Positions 54,650 to 64,000 of a DNA stretch of 64,000 nt are shown in pieces (the first letter of the stretch is position 1; each line of letters opens with the position of its first letter). The stretch comes from Heligmosomoides polygyrus polygyrus (taxonomy: Eukaryota; Nematoda; Chromadorea; Rhabditida; Heligmosomidae). The stretch is from contig OX377204.1 in assembly GCA_947396885.1 (NCBI GenBank), forward strand, positions 90,096,728 through 90,160,727, given 5' to 3'. The position numbers and the translations under genes are program-made. The notes below the pieces were generated by a model that was not told the origin of the DNA, ran no database searches, and worked only from the letters and a program-made list of their open reading frames with translations.

Positions 54650-54860
54650 TGTGTGGTAGCGCAGTGGGTAAAACGAAGCATTCCGTACCTCCGGGTCGGC
54701 ATTAGTGGGAGATTATTCTGGGAAGAATAGTACACTGATTCTTGCCGCGGCTGGCCACCGTAATTGCCTAAATATGCGTTCAAATTGCTTTTAAATTCTA
54801 ATAGTAGAATGCGTGGCGCATACCAAAAAGAGATTGATATGCGCGATCGATTACCCTTTA
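54650..54860 (+). repeat. tRNA-derived SINE copy, shortened
   Basis: GTGTGGTAGCGCAGTGGGTA head (A box match TAGCGCAGTGGG), CGCGGCTGGCCACCGTAATT, GTAGAATGCGTGGCGCATAC, then a tail near ATTACCCTTTATC. The B-box region is deleted. Confidence 0.8.
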
Positions 54861-55016
54861 TCTTTGAATGCCAATTTTGCTGACGTTTTCGAACAGGTGG
54901 AGTGAACTGATCACTAGGATGCATCCCAGAAATGACTGCTACAAAGTATAGAATCTACAATAGAAAGCAGAACAATGCGGAGAATTGATAGTGCAGAATC
55001 TTCGACATGAAGCATA

Positions 55017-55525
55017 ATAAGGATGAAGGTTGGCGTTACTCAATCCCTTTTGGGATGCGCCATGCATTCTACTTCTACGAGCCGTCGTGAACGAGTTCAT
55101 GCGTATTTGGCCATACTATGATTTGCGGTGAGCGCGTGTGGCGCAGTTGGAGGAGGCGCCGACTGTCGCCTGTACCCGATACCAGGTTCCTGATTTCCCG
55201 CCCAGGCCAACCAAGCCTTCCATCCCTCCGGGGTCGGTGAATTGGTACCAGACTTGTCTGAAAAGGATAACGCGCTGTTTTTTTCATCGGCTGGCCACCG
55301 CAAGTCATTGTATGGCCAAATACGCATTCACAACGCCTCCACGATATCCCGCAGAAGTAGAATACGTGACGCATCCCAACAGGAATTGAGCAACGCCGTC
55401 CTTTATCCTTTATCCTTTATGATTTGCGGTGACCAGCCGATGAAAAAGTTAGCGCTTCACCCTTCCCAGACGAGTGTGAGAGCAATTCATCGAGAAGGGG
55501 TGGAAGGCTTGGTTGGCCTGAGCTC
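55017..55525 (-). repeat. tRNA-derived SINE copy, split by a younger SINE
   Basis: Left part 55017-55131 (AATAAGGATGAAGGTTGGCG through GGCCATACTATGATTTGCGG) and right part 55418-55525 (ATGATTTGCGGTGACCAGCC onwards) form one reverse-orientation copy. The forward copy 55132..55417 sits inside it. Confidence 0.93.
55132..55417 (+). repeat. Reference SINE copy, 286 bp, 15 bp target duplication
   Basis: A perfect 15 bp direct repeat, TATGATTTGCGGTGA, at 55117-55131 and 55418-55432 defines both ends. The element starts GCGCGTGTGGCGCAGTTGG (A box TGGCGCAGTTGG, matching the pol III consensus) and has a tRNA-related head of about 75 bp. It runs through CCAACCAAGCCTTCCATCCC and CATCGGCTGGCCACCGCAAG, and ends AACGCCGTCC then (TTTATCC)n. 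The B-box region here is shortened (GGTTCCTGATTTCCCGCCC). The duplication length fits LINE-type target-primed insertion. Confidence 0.95.
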
Positions 55526-56160
55526 TTTTCTCCTTGTTCTCGAGTTCGGTTGATGATCTAGAAATTCTCATTCAGAAGTTTCCTCTAGTGGGCCGAAAAA
55601 CTTGCGCTCCCAATCCAGCCGTATCTTCGATCCTTTCGGGGTTTGTAGACTGGTGCTAGTCCATGAAATGCGGATGGAATCCGAGCCTGAATTCTATTGC
55701 TTTTTGGGCAAGCTCTAGCTCCTGTGATTCGCCCCCATCTTAGCTGGTCACATAGTTCTACGACTGAGAGCTTAGTGGGATGCGTCAGTGCATAAATCAT
55801 TGGATTTGATCAAACCGCTGTGCATCTTAACAGCTATCTAGCCGCTATCAAGCAGATAACACTGCAGCTCGTGCAGTTTAACAGCTAAGCCTGTCTGGAG
55901 GGTTCATAAGGTCAGGAAAGATGGCTGCTTAGTAGACCGCGGGTAAGGGTGGAGAGCAAGGAAAAGGTTTTAACAGCAGTGGCCATATCAGAAGGCCACC
56001 GCAAGTCATTCTATGGCCTGAGCTCCTTTTCTCCTTGTTCTCGAGTTCGGTTGATGATCTAGAAATTCTCATTCAGAAGTTTCCTCTAGTTGACCGAAAA
56101 ACTTGCGCTCCCAACCCAGCCATATCTTCGATCCTTTCGGGGTCTGTAGACTGGTGCTAG
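55515..56160. repeat. 146 bp direct repeat, 500 bp apart
   Basis: 55515-55660 and 56015-56160 are nearly identical (GGCCTGAGCTC, TTGTTCTCGAGTTCGGTTGA, CTTGCGCTCCCAA.CCAGCC). Their second half (TCGATCCTTTCGGGGT.TGTA) resembles a diverged forward SINE middle. The 354 bp between holds no recognised gene. Confidence 0.85.
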
Positions 56161-56212
56161 GCTTGTCCGTGAAGTTCGAAATGCTGAGCTTTCCTTCGGC
56201 TAATAGAAAATG

Positions 56213-56452
56213 ACAAAGGGCGTTGTTACTCGACGGGATGTTGTAGAGCCGATCTGAATTCGTATTTAGCCTTGCGATGGCCAGCCGATGAACAAGTCAG
56301 CGCTTTATTCTTCCCAGACAAGCCGGATACCAATTCACCGAATCCGTAAGGAGGAAATGCATGGTTGGCCTGAGCGGGAAATCCGAACCAGGAACCTGGC
56401 ATCGGGTGCGCACGACAGCCGGCTCCTCCTCCGACAGCGCTACACGCGCCCA
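56213..56452 (-). repeat. tRNA-derived SINE copy
   Basis: GATGGCCAGCCGATGAACAA, CCGAACCAGGAACCTGGCAT and the head complement CTCCTCCTCCGACAGCGCTA. Part of the 3' half near 56250 is deleted. Confidence 0.88.
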
Positions 56453-57269
56453 CAGAATCATCGACATATAGGAATTTAAGGCCATCGTTGATTTTTTTCT
56501 ACTGCGGTACATTGCTCAAATGTACTAGTTCTAGTTCTAGTTATTAGCTTGCTTTTCAACAATGACTAGTAATTTTCTAAGTAAGTAATTTTCTTCGTTA
56601 TACGTACCGCTTCACTTAATCTGGGGCGAAATTGTTTTTCCTTCTTTGAACAGTGGATTATTTCTTCTTTTTATTAGCATAACCACTGTTGTTCATAGAA
56701 GGAGAAACAGCACACCTTCCGTATACAAAAACTAACTTTGTGGGAAGCCAATTTATCTGTTCAGTTGCGCTAATGGTGCACTGCAACACCAAATAAACCA
56801 TCAAACAAACAAATTACTCACTGAAAACAACACAAGAAAATTCAGATCAATTCATTCACATGAGAAACCTGTTTTGCTTCCTAATTACCATATGGCTGGA
56901 CTAATATTGCGGCATCTTCCGTAGCAATGAACCACTAAATATTACGTAAAAGATGGCTAACACATTTAAAAATCTGCTAAGACTATCGAAGTCAGGCGTC
57001 GTAGCTCAGCTTTACAGCATCATACCCATCCTATGCCTGAATATCACAGAGTTTGAGCTTTTTTGGGAGCGAGCGTTCATGGACGCTATTTGGGCTTATC
57101 GGGAAATTGGTGCGCCTTTCCGTTTGCGTCTTTACGATTCGCCGAGCCGCACCCAATCTGCAGTTATCAGTGAGAAGCCAGATTGCCGCTGGACATTTCG
57201 AGCGACGGCAACGAAGCTACGCTGCACGGAGAAGGTGGACGTTGTTGTTCTTTGCTGTTGTCCCCTCTG
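56453..57269. other. No recognised gene
   Basis: The open frame from 56953 (183 codons) only becomes recognisable at its end, in the RT fragment that follows. Upstream codons match nothing I know. Confidence 0.35.
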
Positions 57270-57420
57270 TTCCGACACGCCGGTAAAGAACCGTACAGCA
57301 TCCGGTCCCGACAGGATCAGGGCTGAGCTCCTGAAGAACCTCCTGCCAGTGCTCATCAACACCATGACGTGGCTCTTCACACACTACCTATCGGAGAGCG
57401 AGGTTCGATCTCACAAGGGA
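57270..57420 (+). pseudogene. LINE RT fragment (RTE-like)
   Basis: The frame reads VKNRTASGPDRIRAELLKNL then LPVLINTMTWLFTHYLSES. The A.GPD.I..E.LK block is the conserved RT segment just before the palm domain. A shorter, mutated version is at about 61370-61475 (VKNRTAFSPDRIK and VLINTLARLFT). Confidence 0.75.
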
Positions 57421-57746
57421 GTGCAGAGTCGCCATTTCCCAAGTAGTAAGAAATCATGTTTTACTTTTGCTGAATCCTTGAGACAATCAAGCAGGAGGTA
57501 CTGAAATTTGCCTATGGTTAAGAACGTTAACCGATCCAGAACACACCGCTCAGAGGCGCAGGGATTGGACAGTGGCTTGGGTGTGCTCTTTCGGATACTC
57601 GCTTTCAACGAGGCGAACAACCGCTATGGGGTGAGGACCTGTTGCAGTGGGTGTGGCGTGCTGCATCGATTGGCCAGGTAAGGGGTCCCGGCGCGATTAC
57701 CTGCACTCCGTTGACGCACCTGTGGAAGTATACCATTGGGTTTAAG

Positions 57747-57896
57747 GGGTCGTTTAGTGTGCGTGCGAAGGGGTCGTTTAGTGTGCGTGCGACGCGCGAC
57801 GCGATGCCATGTGCAGTGGCCGAATCGATCAATCGCGTCGCTTGATCAATTTGGCCACTAAATCGCGTCGCGCGTCGCGCGCACACTAAACCAGCC
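57747..57896. mobile_element. CG-rich palindromic MITE with a duplicated 24 bp end
   Basis: Arms GGGTCGTTTAGTGTGCGTGC (57771) and GCGCGCACACTAAACCAGCCC (to 57896) are complements, with ACGCGCGACGCGAT inside. The first 24 bp (GGGGTCGTTTAGTGTGCG and on) are repeated just upstream from 57746. Confidence 0.65.
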
Positions 57897-58041
57897 CTAA
57901 GCCCTAGTTTACACTTGCGCCGCTGCGCGGCGCGGCACGATGGTCGGGATGGATATCGACCGGGTGGCGCGAAAATTCGATATCTATGGCGATTGTGGTG
58001 CCGCGCCGCGTAGCGGCACAAGTATAAAGTTGGGCTTAGGG
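57895..58041. mobile_element. CG-rich palindromic MITE adjoining the previous one
   Basis: Left arm CCCTAAGCCCTAGTTTACAC then TTGCGCCGCTGCGCGGCGC. Right arm complement CCCTAAGCCCAACTTTATAC then TTGTGCCGCTACGCGGCGC. It lies end to end with the palindrome at 57747..57896. Confidence 0.65.
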
Positions 58042-58126
58042 TCGGCTCCTGTTGCTAGAGTGTTGCAGGATCGTATGTACATAGATATTTGTATATATAT
58101 AAGTAGGTATATACTATGTATATGCA

Positions 58127-58129
<3 letters not shown>

Positions 58130-58176
<47 letters not shown>
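58130..58176. repeat. (TA)n microsatellite
   Basis: About 23 TA units without interruption. Confidence 0.97.
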
Positions 58177-58178
<2 letters not shown>

Positions 58179-59663
58179 CGAACGTACGAGGTGATGGAGG
58201 TCCTGCCTCACGATCGAGACGTTCGATTCCTGCTCCATTTCAAGTTTTTGCCCTTCTACCCTTTCGATTTTCCATAGAGAAGCAGGATTTGCATTTTTTG
58301 GGGTTTGCTGCGCCATGACGATTACTAAACAATATGTGAGCCTCGGTTGTTCTGTTTGTCTCGTAGCTTGCTCGACCATTTGTAACACACACCAAGTTGT
58401 ACATAATCGCGGTTTATGAACCTCAAACGTGAGTAATTAAACCGATAAACATACACAACGAGCAAAACACAATAACGAAACAATCACAACAGAAATCCTC
58501 GACCTAAACCTAGATACTAAGGACAAGCAGTAGATGCCCAACAGCAGCTGATCCACATCTTAAGGGTAGAGGCATTGATAAATTGCCTAGGCGCTCAGAG
58601 AAGAAGAACAGAAGAACACAGGAGCACGGATTAGAAGTAGCCACAGGCGCATAAGAAAACTAAAAGTAGGAAAAGTAGCGGAGCGCGATCTGCTCTTTCG
58701 CTCTTTTATTCAGACCGAGACTGTCGCAGTTCTGATCCGTCTTCAGATAACGCTGAGTTCCAACATTCGCGCCTTTTTTTCTTCGAGCCGAAAGGTAAGG
58801 CTGTACGTTTTCTTTGCCGAAGCCTCGGCGCAGTATGTTATGATCGCGGATCTCCGTGATGTCTACTGCTCTCCCATTTGTAATTACCTGGTGATTTATC
58901 ACCAATATCCCAATTCTAAAAAAACAACAATTTTTAGAATATTTATGAACATATTCTAGCAAAAGGTACTCAAGTGCATAAATACGTAAAGTGTACATAA
59001 TGTGCATAAAAGCACGTCCGATTACAACCTACAGCTAATGAAGACTATAGTTCCATCAAATTGGCCAAGGTCTTCCATTCTGCGAACGCATGTAGTGTAG
59101 TAGTTTTTTCGCACTGTTGTACCTCTAGAACTTTAGAGGTCGAAAGAAAATCAGCCCAAACGTCGTTTAGAGAGACTGTTTGAGGTGCTGATAGCAAAGA
59201 TGAGATGCGATTGTTCTAATCATGACGTATGGTGGTGAGTAAGGATGAAGAGTTTCAGGTTGACCGATCTCTGGCCTACGACGAATGTTTAAGGTGCTTG
59301 TCGTGCCCCGGGTGAGCCCACTGCACCGGTTGTAGAGCCCATGCAGCCCTCATCCCGAGGCCACGTGTGAGGCACAAACGGAGCCGAGGTCTTACCCATG
59401 TGCGCTAGCTCTTACGTTACCTGCCACGTTAGGAGTAGGCCCTTGTTGTCCCGATTTAGCACACCTCATACCAATGCGGATGTTATTTAGGATCTCCTGC
59501 GCAGACTGCACCTGCGCTGGCCCCCCGGCGACTCTCGCTCATCTTCACATCACTCGCGTGATACAATTGAACCAGCCGACCTTCTGCAGTATTAACCACT
59601 GCGCTCAGAATAAACCTTTTCCCACTCTCGAGTCACATGACATGCGCGATAGATAATATGGTA
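58177..59663. other. No recognised gene
   Basis: Open frames such as 58388-57984 are mainly the antisense of the TA repeat and MITE. Nothing else between 58200 and 59660 is recognised. Confidence 0.4.
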
Positions 59664-60713
59664 TTAGGTTGTCCCATAAGTCTTCGCCGTTTTTTTCAAC
59701 GATTCACTGCAGATTTCGCCGGCGGTCTCTTGCATAGCGCTGCACAGCTTTCGAAAGAAAATGATTTGCTCTATCAGAAAATGTATTGCATTTCTTTCTT
59801 AATCAGGAACTTTGTCAATTCTTAGGTCGTTGAAGTGAAAAGTGAAAAAGTGAAAAAGTAGCCATTTGCGCACTTGTTCTCTCCGCTTAGGTTTGTATTT
59901 TTTTGCGCAGTTTTTTACAGCATTTAAAAGACAATGTTCTGTGCTACAAAAATATGTGTTGGTCCTATTTTCTTGCTTGCCCTTTATTGATTTTTAGGTC
60001 ATTAAATTGGGACGTCCGAAGGAGGATGGTTATCTTTGCCGACAGCTCCTGCTCTGTGGTTGGATTTTTTGGGTTGGTGTTATATGTTATTCAAAAGAGA
60101 ATGTCTTGCTCTATAAGAATATATGTCGCGTTTATTGATTTCTATTAGATGTCAACAAAATGCCAAAAAGAGAAAAATCGTCTTCACCAACAACTCCTTC
60201 TCCTTCTTCAGTTGTTGATATTCGACAGAAATCAGCGTGAGCCAATAAAGGCAACACAAATTCTCACTGAGCAAGACATCTTCTTCCAAACGACATATAA
60301 CACCAAGCAAAAAAGTTCAACCACAGAACCGGAGTTTTGGTAAAAATTCGGACGGAAAAGTGGAAATTCCCAATTTGATGGCCTAAAAATCAATAATGGA
60401 CAAGTGAGAAAATAGGACCAACACATATTCTTGTAGTACAAAACATTTTCTTCCAAAAGCTATAAAAAACTGCGCGAAAAATTCCAACCTAGGCGGAGAG
60501 AACAAGTGCGCAAATGGCTACTTTTTCACTTTTTCACTTTTCACTTCAACGACCTAAAAATTGACAAAATTCATGATGAAGAAAGAAATGCAATACATGC
60601 TCTGATAGAGCAGTTCATTTTCTTTCGAAAGCTATGCAGCGCTATGCAAGAGGCCGCCGGCGAAATTTGCAGTGAATCGTTGAAAAAAACGGCGGGGACT
60701 TATGGGACAACCA
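59664..60713. mobile_element. ~1.05 kb near-complete palindrome with mariner-like ends, copy B
   Basis: It starts TTAGGTTGTCCCATAAGTCT after TA (59662-59663) and ends ACTTATGGGACAACC, where the final bases have changed from TAA to AG. It is collinear with copy A at 16890..17941 and in the same orientation. It has the same central 26-codon frame (MPKREKSSSPTTPSPSS). Confidence 0.85.
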
Positions 60714-61587
60714 GTCCTGCGCGGCTGATCGAGTCGAAGTCCTGGTGGAGTGGACACTGCGCTGACGATGGAGTATCGGAGCGGAGAGCGGACCGATAGC
60801 TCGGTGCGACGACGAAGCCGGAGACTGCCGACTGCGCGCGAGATGGCGTTTATAGTGTGTCGCGGCGCGTGCCGCGACCGTATGCCCTGCGCGTCGAGAC
60901 CAGGGCGCCTCCCAGCGTACGTGTCCTTGAAGAGTCGTGATGGAGCGTGGCGAACGTCACGACAGTGCTGGTAACGAATACAAAACCTGAATTTGGTACT
61001 AGGTGGAGCGCGGTAGATCAGGTAAGTAGGGTTAAGAGCGTGCTATGAGCATAAGACGTAGCTGATGCTATAGCTGTCGTCACGTGCAGTGGCACTCAAA
61101 ACGAACCTTATATTCGTAACCAGCATTCCAAGTAACTGTTCTAGACAGTTTGCACAAATCAAAGACGGAATTTATGTGCTCTAGACAAAATCGGTGATTT
61201 TGACCTACCACCCCTACTCAAACACACCTACGAACGCTCCCGCATTCCACCGTAATACCGAATATTGCCTTCAGCGTCGGTCGATTCAATAGCCACGTCC
61301 ATGCCCCATGCCGTCTTTCGAAGAATGGATGCGTCGTGCTCTCTGTACTCCCATTCGAAGTCCGACACACCTCGTCAGTTAAGAATCGTACAGCATTCAG
61401 TCCCGACAGGATCAAATTCTAACCCCTGTACAACCTCTCAACAGTGCTCATTAACACCCTGGCGCGGCTCTTCACATGCGAGGGCAGTCGTTCGGTACAC
61501 CGTACTGCCCGCCGCCCACTTCCCGCCCTGCCCGCGCCGCCCTCGTTGAACCGTCGTTATTTGGCGTGACGTCGTCCAAATCCTTAA
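60714..61587. other. GC-rich region plus a small RT scrap
   Basis: 60714-60970 is GC-rich with GCGTTTATAGTGTGTC and no repeat match. 61370-61475 carries the small RT fragment noted at 57270. Otherwise nothing is recognised. Confidence 0.35.
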
Positions 61588-61969
61588 GGCCCCCGCAGAC
61601 TTCTGCGGCGAGCGGCGGGCGGCGGACGGCGAAATCGCTGAGCGGCTTGACTCATCATCAGTGGGAGCGGTGACGGCGAGGTACTGTACTGTTTCTAGTC
61701 GGGACCGACTGGTGCTTAACAATAACGCGCCCCGATGACGATCGCGCGCCCGCATCGACCGTTTCCGCTCTGGATCCCGCCGCGAAAGGGCAGAGCGCAG
61801 AGCGCAGACAGACAGACGCTGGAGCGGCGCCGCCGGGTAGAATGATTCAAATCATTTCTGCCAGCGACGCCGTCGGTGCCGCTGGCCGCGCCGCTGGCGG
61901 CGAGCTCTGCGTCCCTGCACTATGGTTAAGCATAGGGCAGCGGCGACGCCGCAAAAGTCTGCGGGGGCC
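61588..61969. mobile_element. 382 bp GC-rich MITE flanked by TTAA
   Basis: GGCCCCCGCAGACTTCTGCG on the left and the complement GGCCCCCGCAGACTTTTGCG from the right. TTAA lies immediately outside both ends (61584-61587 and 61970-61973). TTAA duplications are characteristic of piggyBac-type elements. There is no coding sequence, so it would be non-autonomous. Confidence 0.65.
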
Positions 61970-62149
61970 TTAACAGCTGATAGGAGACGATTGGGAAGCG
62001 CATCTCGGGGAACTCTGAAGTCATTTCCATCGGTTCGGTTATGGAGGCAAGTGGGGGAAGGAGAACGTCGCACTTCTCTCTAGATTCTTTCAGTTTTCAC
62101 CTCAATTCATTAAATTTTCGCCTCAACTAGAGACTATGGGCAGGAGTTC

Positions 62150-62640
62150 TATATTGAAGGCTTGGACACTATTGTACTTTCGGGAGTCTAGAGGTCGAGG
62201 AGAGGTAAAAAAAATTTCGCCTAAACTTCGCCCAGGGGATTATTTGTGGTGCTGATCACGAACCTGACATCCGTTTTTACGGTACTTACGGGTTATCTAA
62301 GTGCCGTTCTGTTACGGTACGTACGGGTGGCTAAGGCTGCCGAGGTCACAGTCACCGCTTCCGTCCTAACTTCGCCTAGGGGGTTATTTGGGGTGGTGAT
62401 CACGAATCTGACATCCGTTTTCCGTTTTACGCTGAGTTTGGGCGAAATCGGTGACCATTTAGTCACCCGTACCTTCCGTAACCTACCGTACTCCAGCGTA
62501 AAACGAAAAACGGATGCCAGATTCGTGACCAGCACCCCAAATGACCCCCGGGCGAAGCTTGGGAGAAATTTTTTTCGACCTCTTCTCGTCCTCTGGAGTC
62601 CCGAAAGTACAATAGTGCCAAGGCTTCTCCGCAATTGTGC
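62150..62640. repeat. Complex palindrome with a thrice-repeated block
   Basis: The outer arms CACTATTGTACTTTCGGGAG (62167) and the complement of CCCGAAAGTACAATAGTGCC (62600) pair. A block of about 65 bp (CTTCGCC..GGGG, GTGGTG.TGATCACGAA, TGACATCCGTTTT) occurs near 62220, again near 62370, and inverted near 62510-62570. It looks like one foldback element inserted in, or derived from, another. Confidence 0.65.
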
Positions 62641-64000
62641 GCAAAACCGGCTCACCGTCCTCTCTTTAAAAGGATCTCCTTGTGTTGAAGAACTTTCTAG
62701 TGGATGGTCGCGTTGATGTCATAACATATCTCGCTAAGATGTTGTTGCACTTGCCAGAAAATGCGGACGACGAGTTAGTACGGAGCAATGTGGTGGGACT
62801 TGAAGAAAGCCTTGGCGCTGCTGCTGAAAACTCTTTTCCTCGAAATATGGTGAACAAGATCTTGACTCTCATCTCAAGACGAAATCAGTTCAGGATAGAG
62901 CTGCAGGGCCAAGGGAAGTGTTTAGAAATGTGATGCCTCCATGTGAAGGCAGAGACCCGGACATCTTGTCCTCGGCGCGCCCCTCGCCTCGTCCTTTTCT
63001 GAGGGCGGTGTATCCAACGACTCTCCGCCTTCACATGCTACCTGTTGGAGTGCAATGCTCAGTGAAAGACCAGCAGGACTGTCTTGATACACTTGAATGG
63101 AGATGTGCACGAGATTGACAACTATCGCAGGATCTGCATGCTTTCCGTTGTCCACACGCTATGTCGCGAACAGCGCAATCATGTCTAGAATCTCTCGTTG
63201 ATTCTAGCTAAAACGGTCCCTGAGTCTGTGTGTATGCGTGTGTATGAGTGTGTGAGCGGCTATGACTACGTTTATTTCGTTATGACTCGACAATGCTACA
63301 AACACTACCTCAATCGACAGGACCAGACATCGTAGGGCGAGGCGCAAGTAGAAATCTGAGGCGTCTGCGGCGGGGGGTGATGCGTCCTCCACATCGTCTC
63401 CAGGGACCGACGCGCCGGAGGCGCCAGGGGCGCCGAAGGCGCTGATGACGACGGCTGCCGGTGGGGCGACGAGGGCGAAGTCGAGAGCGGGAGCGACCGG
63501 AGAAGAAGAGCCCCGGAGGCGCTGGACGGCGGCTTTTATAGAGCTGCCACGCCCCCGGGAGATGGTAGCGCTGGCGGCTCCGCCCCTGAAACCCCCTTGA
63601 TTGCGCTGTTCGCGACACTGGGGGGGGGGCATAGTTGAGACGCGCCAGGTAGGAGAGGGATGGGGAAAAATTGTTGAAGATTGCACCCGCTGCGGGAAAC
63701 GGATAAATTTTGATGGCCCTACAATGTCTGGCTGAGAGACAAGAAAAGGACTACGGCTACGATGGGAAACAAACTGTGCTGCGGTTAAATTACGTGCTAT
63801 CAGGCACTGTGAAAAAAGAGGGAAGTCCTTACAATCTATTAAAGTGGTGAAGGCACAACACAAGAGTCTGTGAACGGAACAGAACACAGTGGCCTAGCAG
63901 ATTGAGCATAACCATAAAGTGCTAGTGCGGGTGGCGGTGGATCCGGCTGATCGTACTGGGGAGTTGTCTAGAAAATCAACATAAAATTGTGTTTTCCTTT
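62641..64000. other. Unresolved region with a LINE scrap and a GC-rich block
   Basis: 62682-62933 has an 83-codon open frame of unknown type. At about 63085-63190 the plus frame reads GDVHEIDNYRRICMLSVVHT, a match to the NYR.I.LLSV RT motif. 63330-63620 is GC-rich with GGCGCCAGGGGCGCCGAAGG, CTTTTATAGAGCTG and a G run. A 227-codon minus-strand frame (63887-63204) covers it but shows no domain. It may be promoter or LINE 5' DNA. Confidence 0.35.

Noticed and set aside
57984..58388. 134-codon open frame
   Set aside because: Mostly Ile-Tyr codons from the (TA)n repeat.
63204..63887. 227-codon minus-strand open frame
   Set aside because: It shows no domain. It is driven by GC-rich low-complexity Ala, Gly and Pro codons and a CACACACA-type end, so I treat it as chance.

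Overview
The window looks like a repeat-packed piece of a nematode nuclear genome, most likely a strongylid hookworm (Ancylostoma-like). The reasons are: a split gene with GT-AG introns and a trans-splice-like acceptor two bases before its ATG; mariner elements that resemble the hookworm 'bandit' type; RTE-type LINEs and Penelope-like elements; and almost no continuous coding sequence. The species is inferred, not shown. There is no operon-like bacterial layout, rRNA gene, CRISPR array or convincing functional tRNA gene.

The only host gene I can reconstruct is a secreted pepsin-family aspartic protease on the minus strand at 45825..50695. It has eight exons, keeps frame across all seven junctions, is 395 aa long, and retains both catalytic Asp motifs, the flap Tyr and a signal peptide. 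Its largest intron carries a SINE.

The rest is a transposon landscape. (1) A tRNA-derived SINE of about 285 bp is present in more than 20 copies in both orientations. It has a pol III A box and B box, a (CCTTTAT)n tail, and 15-17 bp target duplications in the two clearest cases. (2) Six Tc1/mariner-type elements are present. One (25390..26671) has an uninterrupted transposase whose third catalytic residue is E, not D; the others are broken. (3) RTE-type LINE fragments lie at 3.8, 8.8, 15.7, 20.3, 21.3, 29.0, 40.2, 43.7, 51.9-54.4 and 57.3 kb, with jockey/CR1-like fragments at 10.3 and 13.7 kb. (4) Penelope-like fragments with a GIY-YIG domain lie at 10.9-11.9 and 30.4-33.6 kb. (5) Palindromic and long-TIR elements include two copies of a ~1.05 kb near-complete palindrome (16.9 and 59.7 kb), foldback elements carrying tRNA-like sequence (2.3, 30.0 and 37.1-38.3 kb), and a cluster of GC-rich MITE-like palindromes at 57.7-62.6 kb.

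Nesting gives relative ages. The clearest series is at 30.4-33.6 kb: a Penelope-like element is split by an AT-rich segment and by a Tc1/mariner element, and that mariner is itself split by a SINE. At 43.3-45.4 kb an RTE LINE sits inside a mariner reading frame with an 8-bp target duplication. At 55.0-55.5 kb one SINE sits inside another. Several GC-rich, repeat-poor stretches (14.7-15.3, 24.9-25.3, 35.0-35.6, 39.5-40.0, 60.7-61.0 and 63.3-63.6 kb) could be promoters or first exons of genes I cannot resolve.
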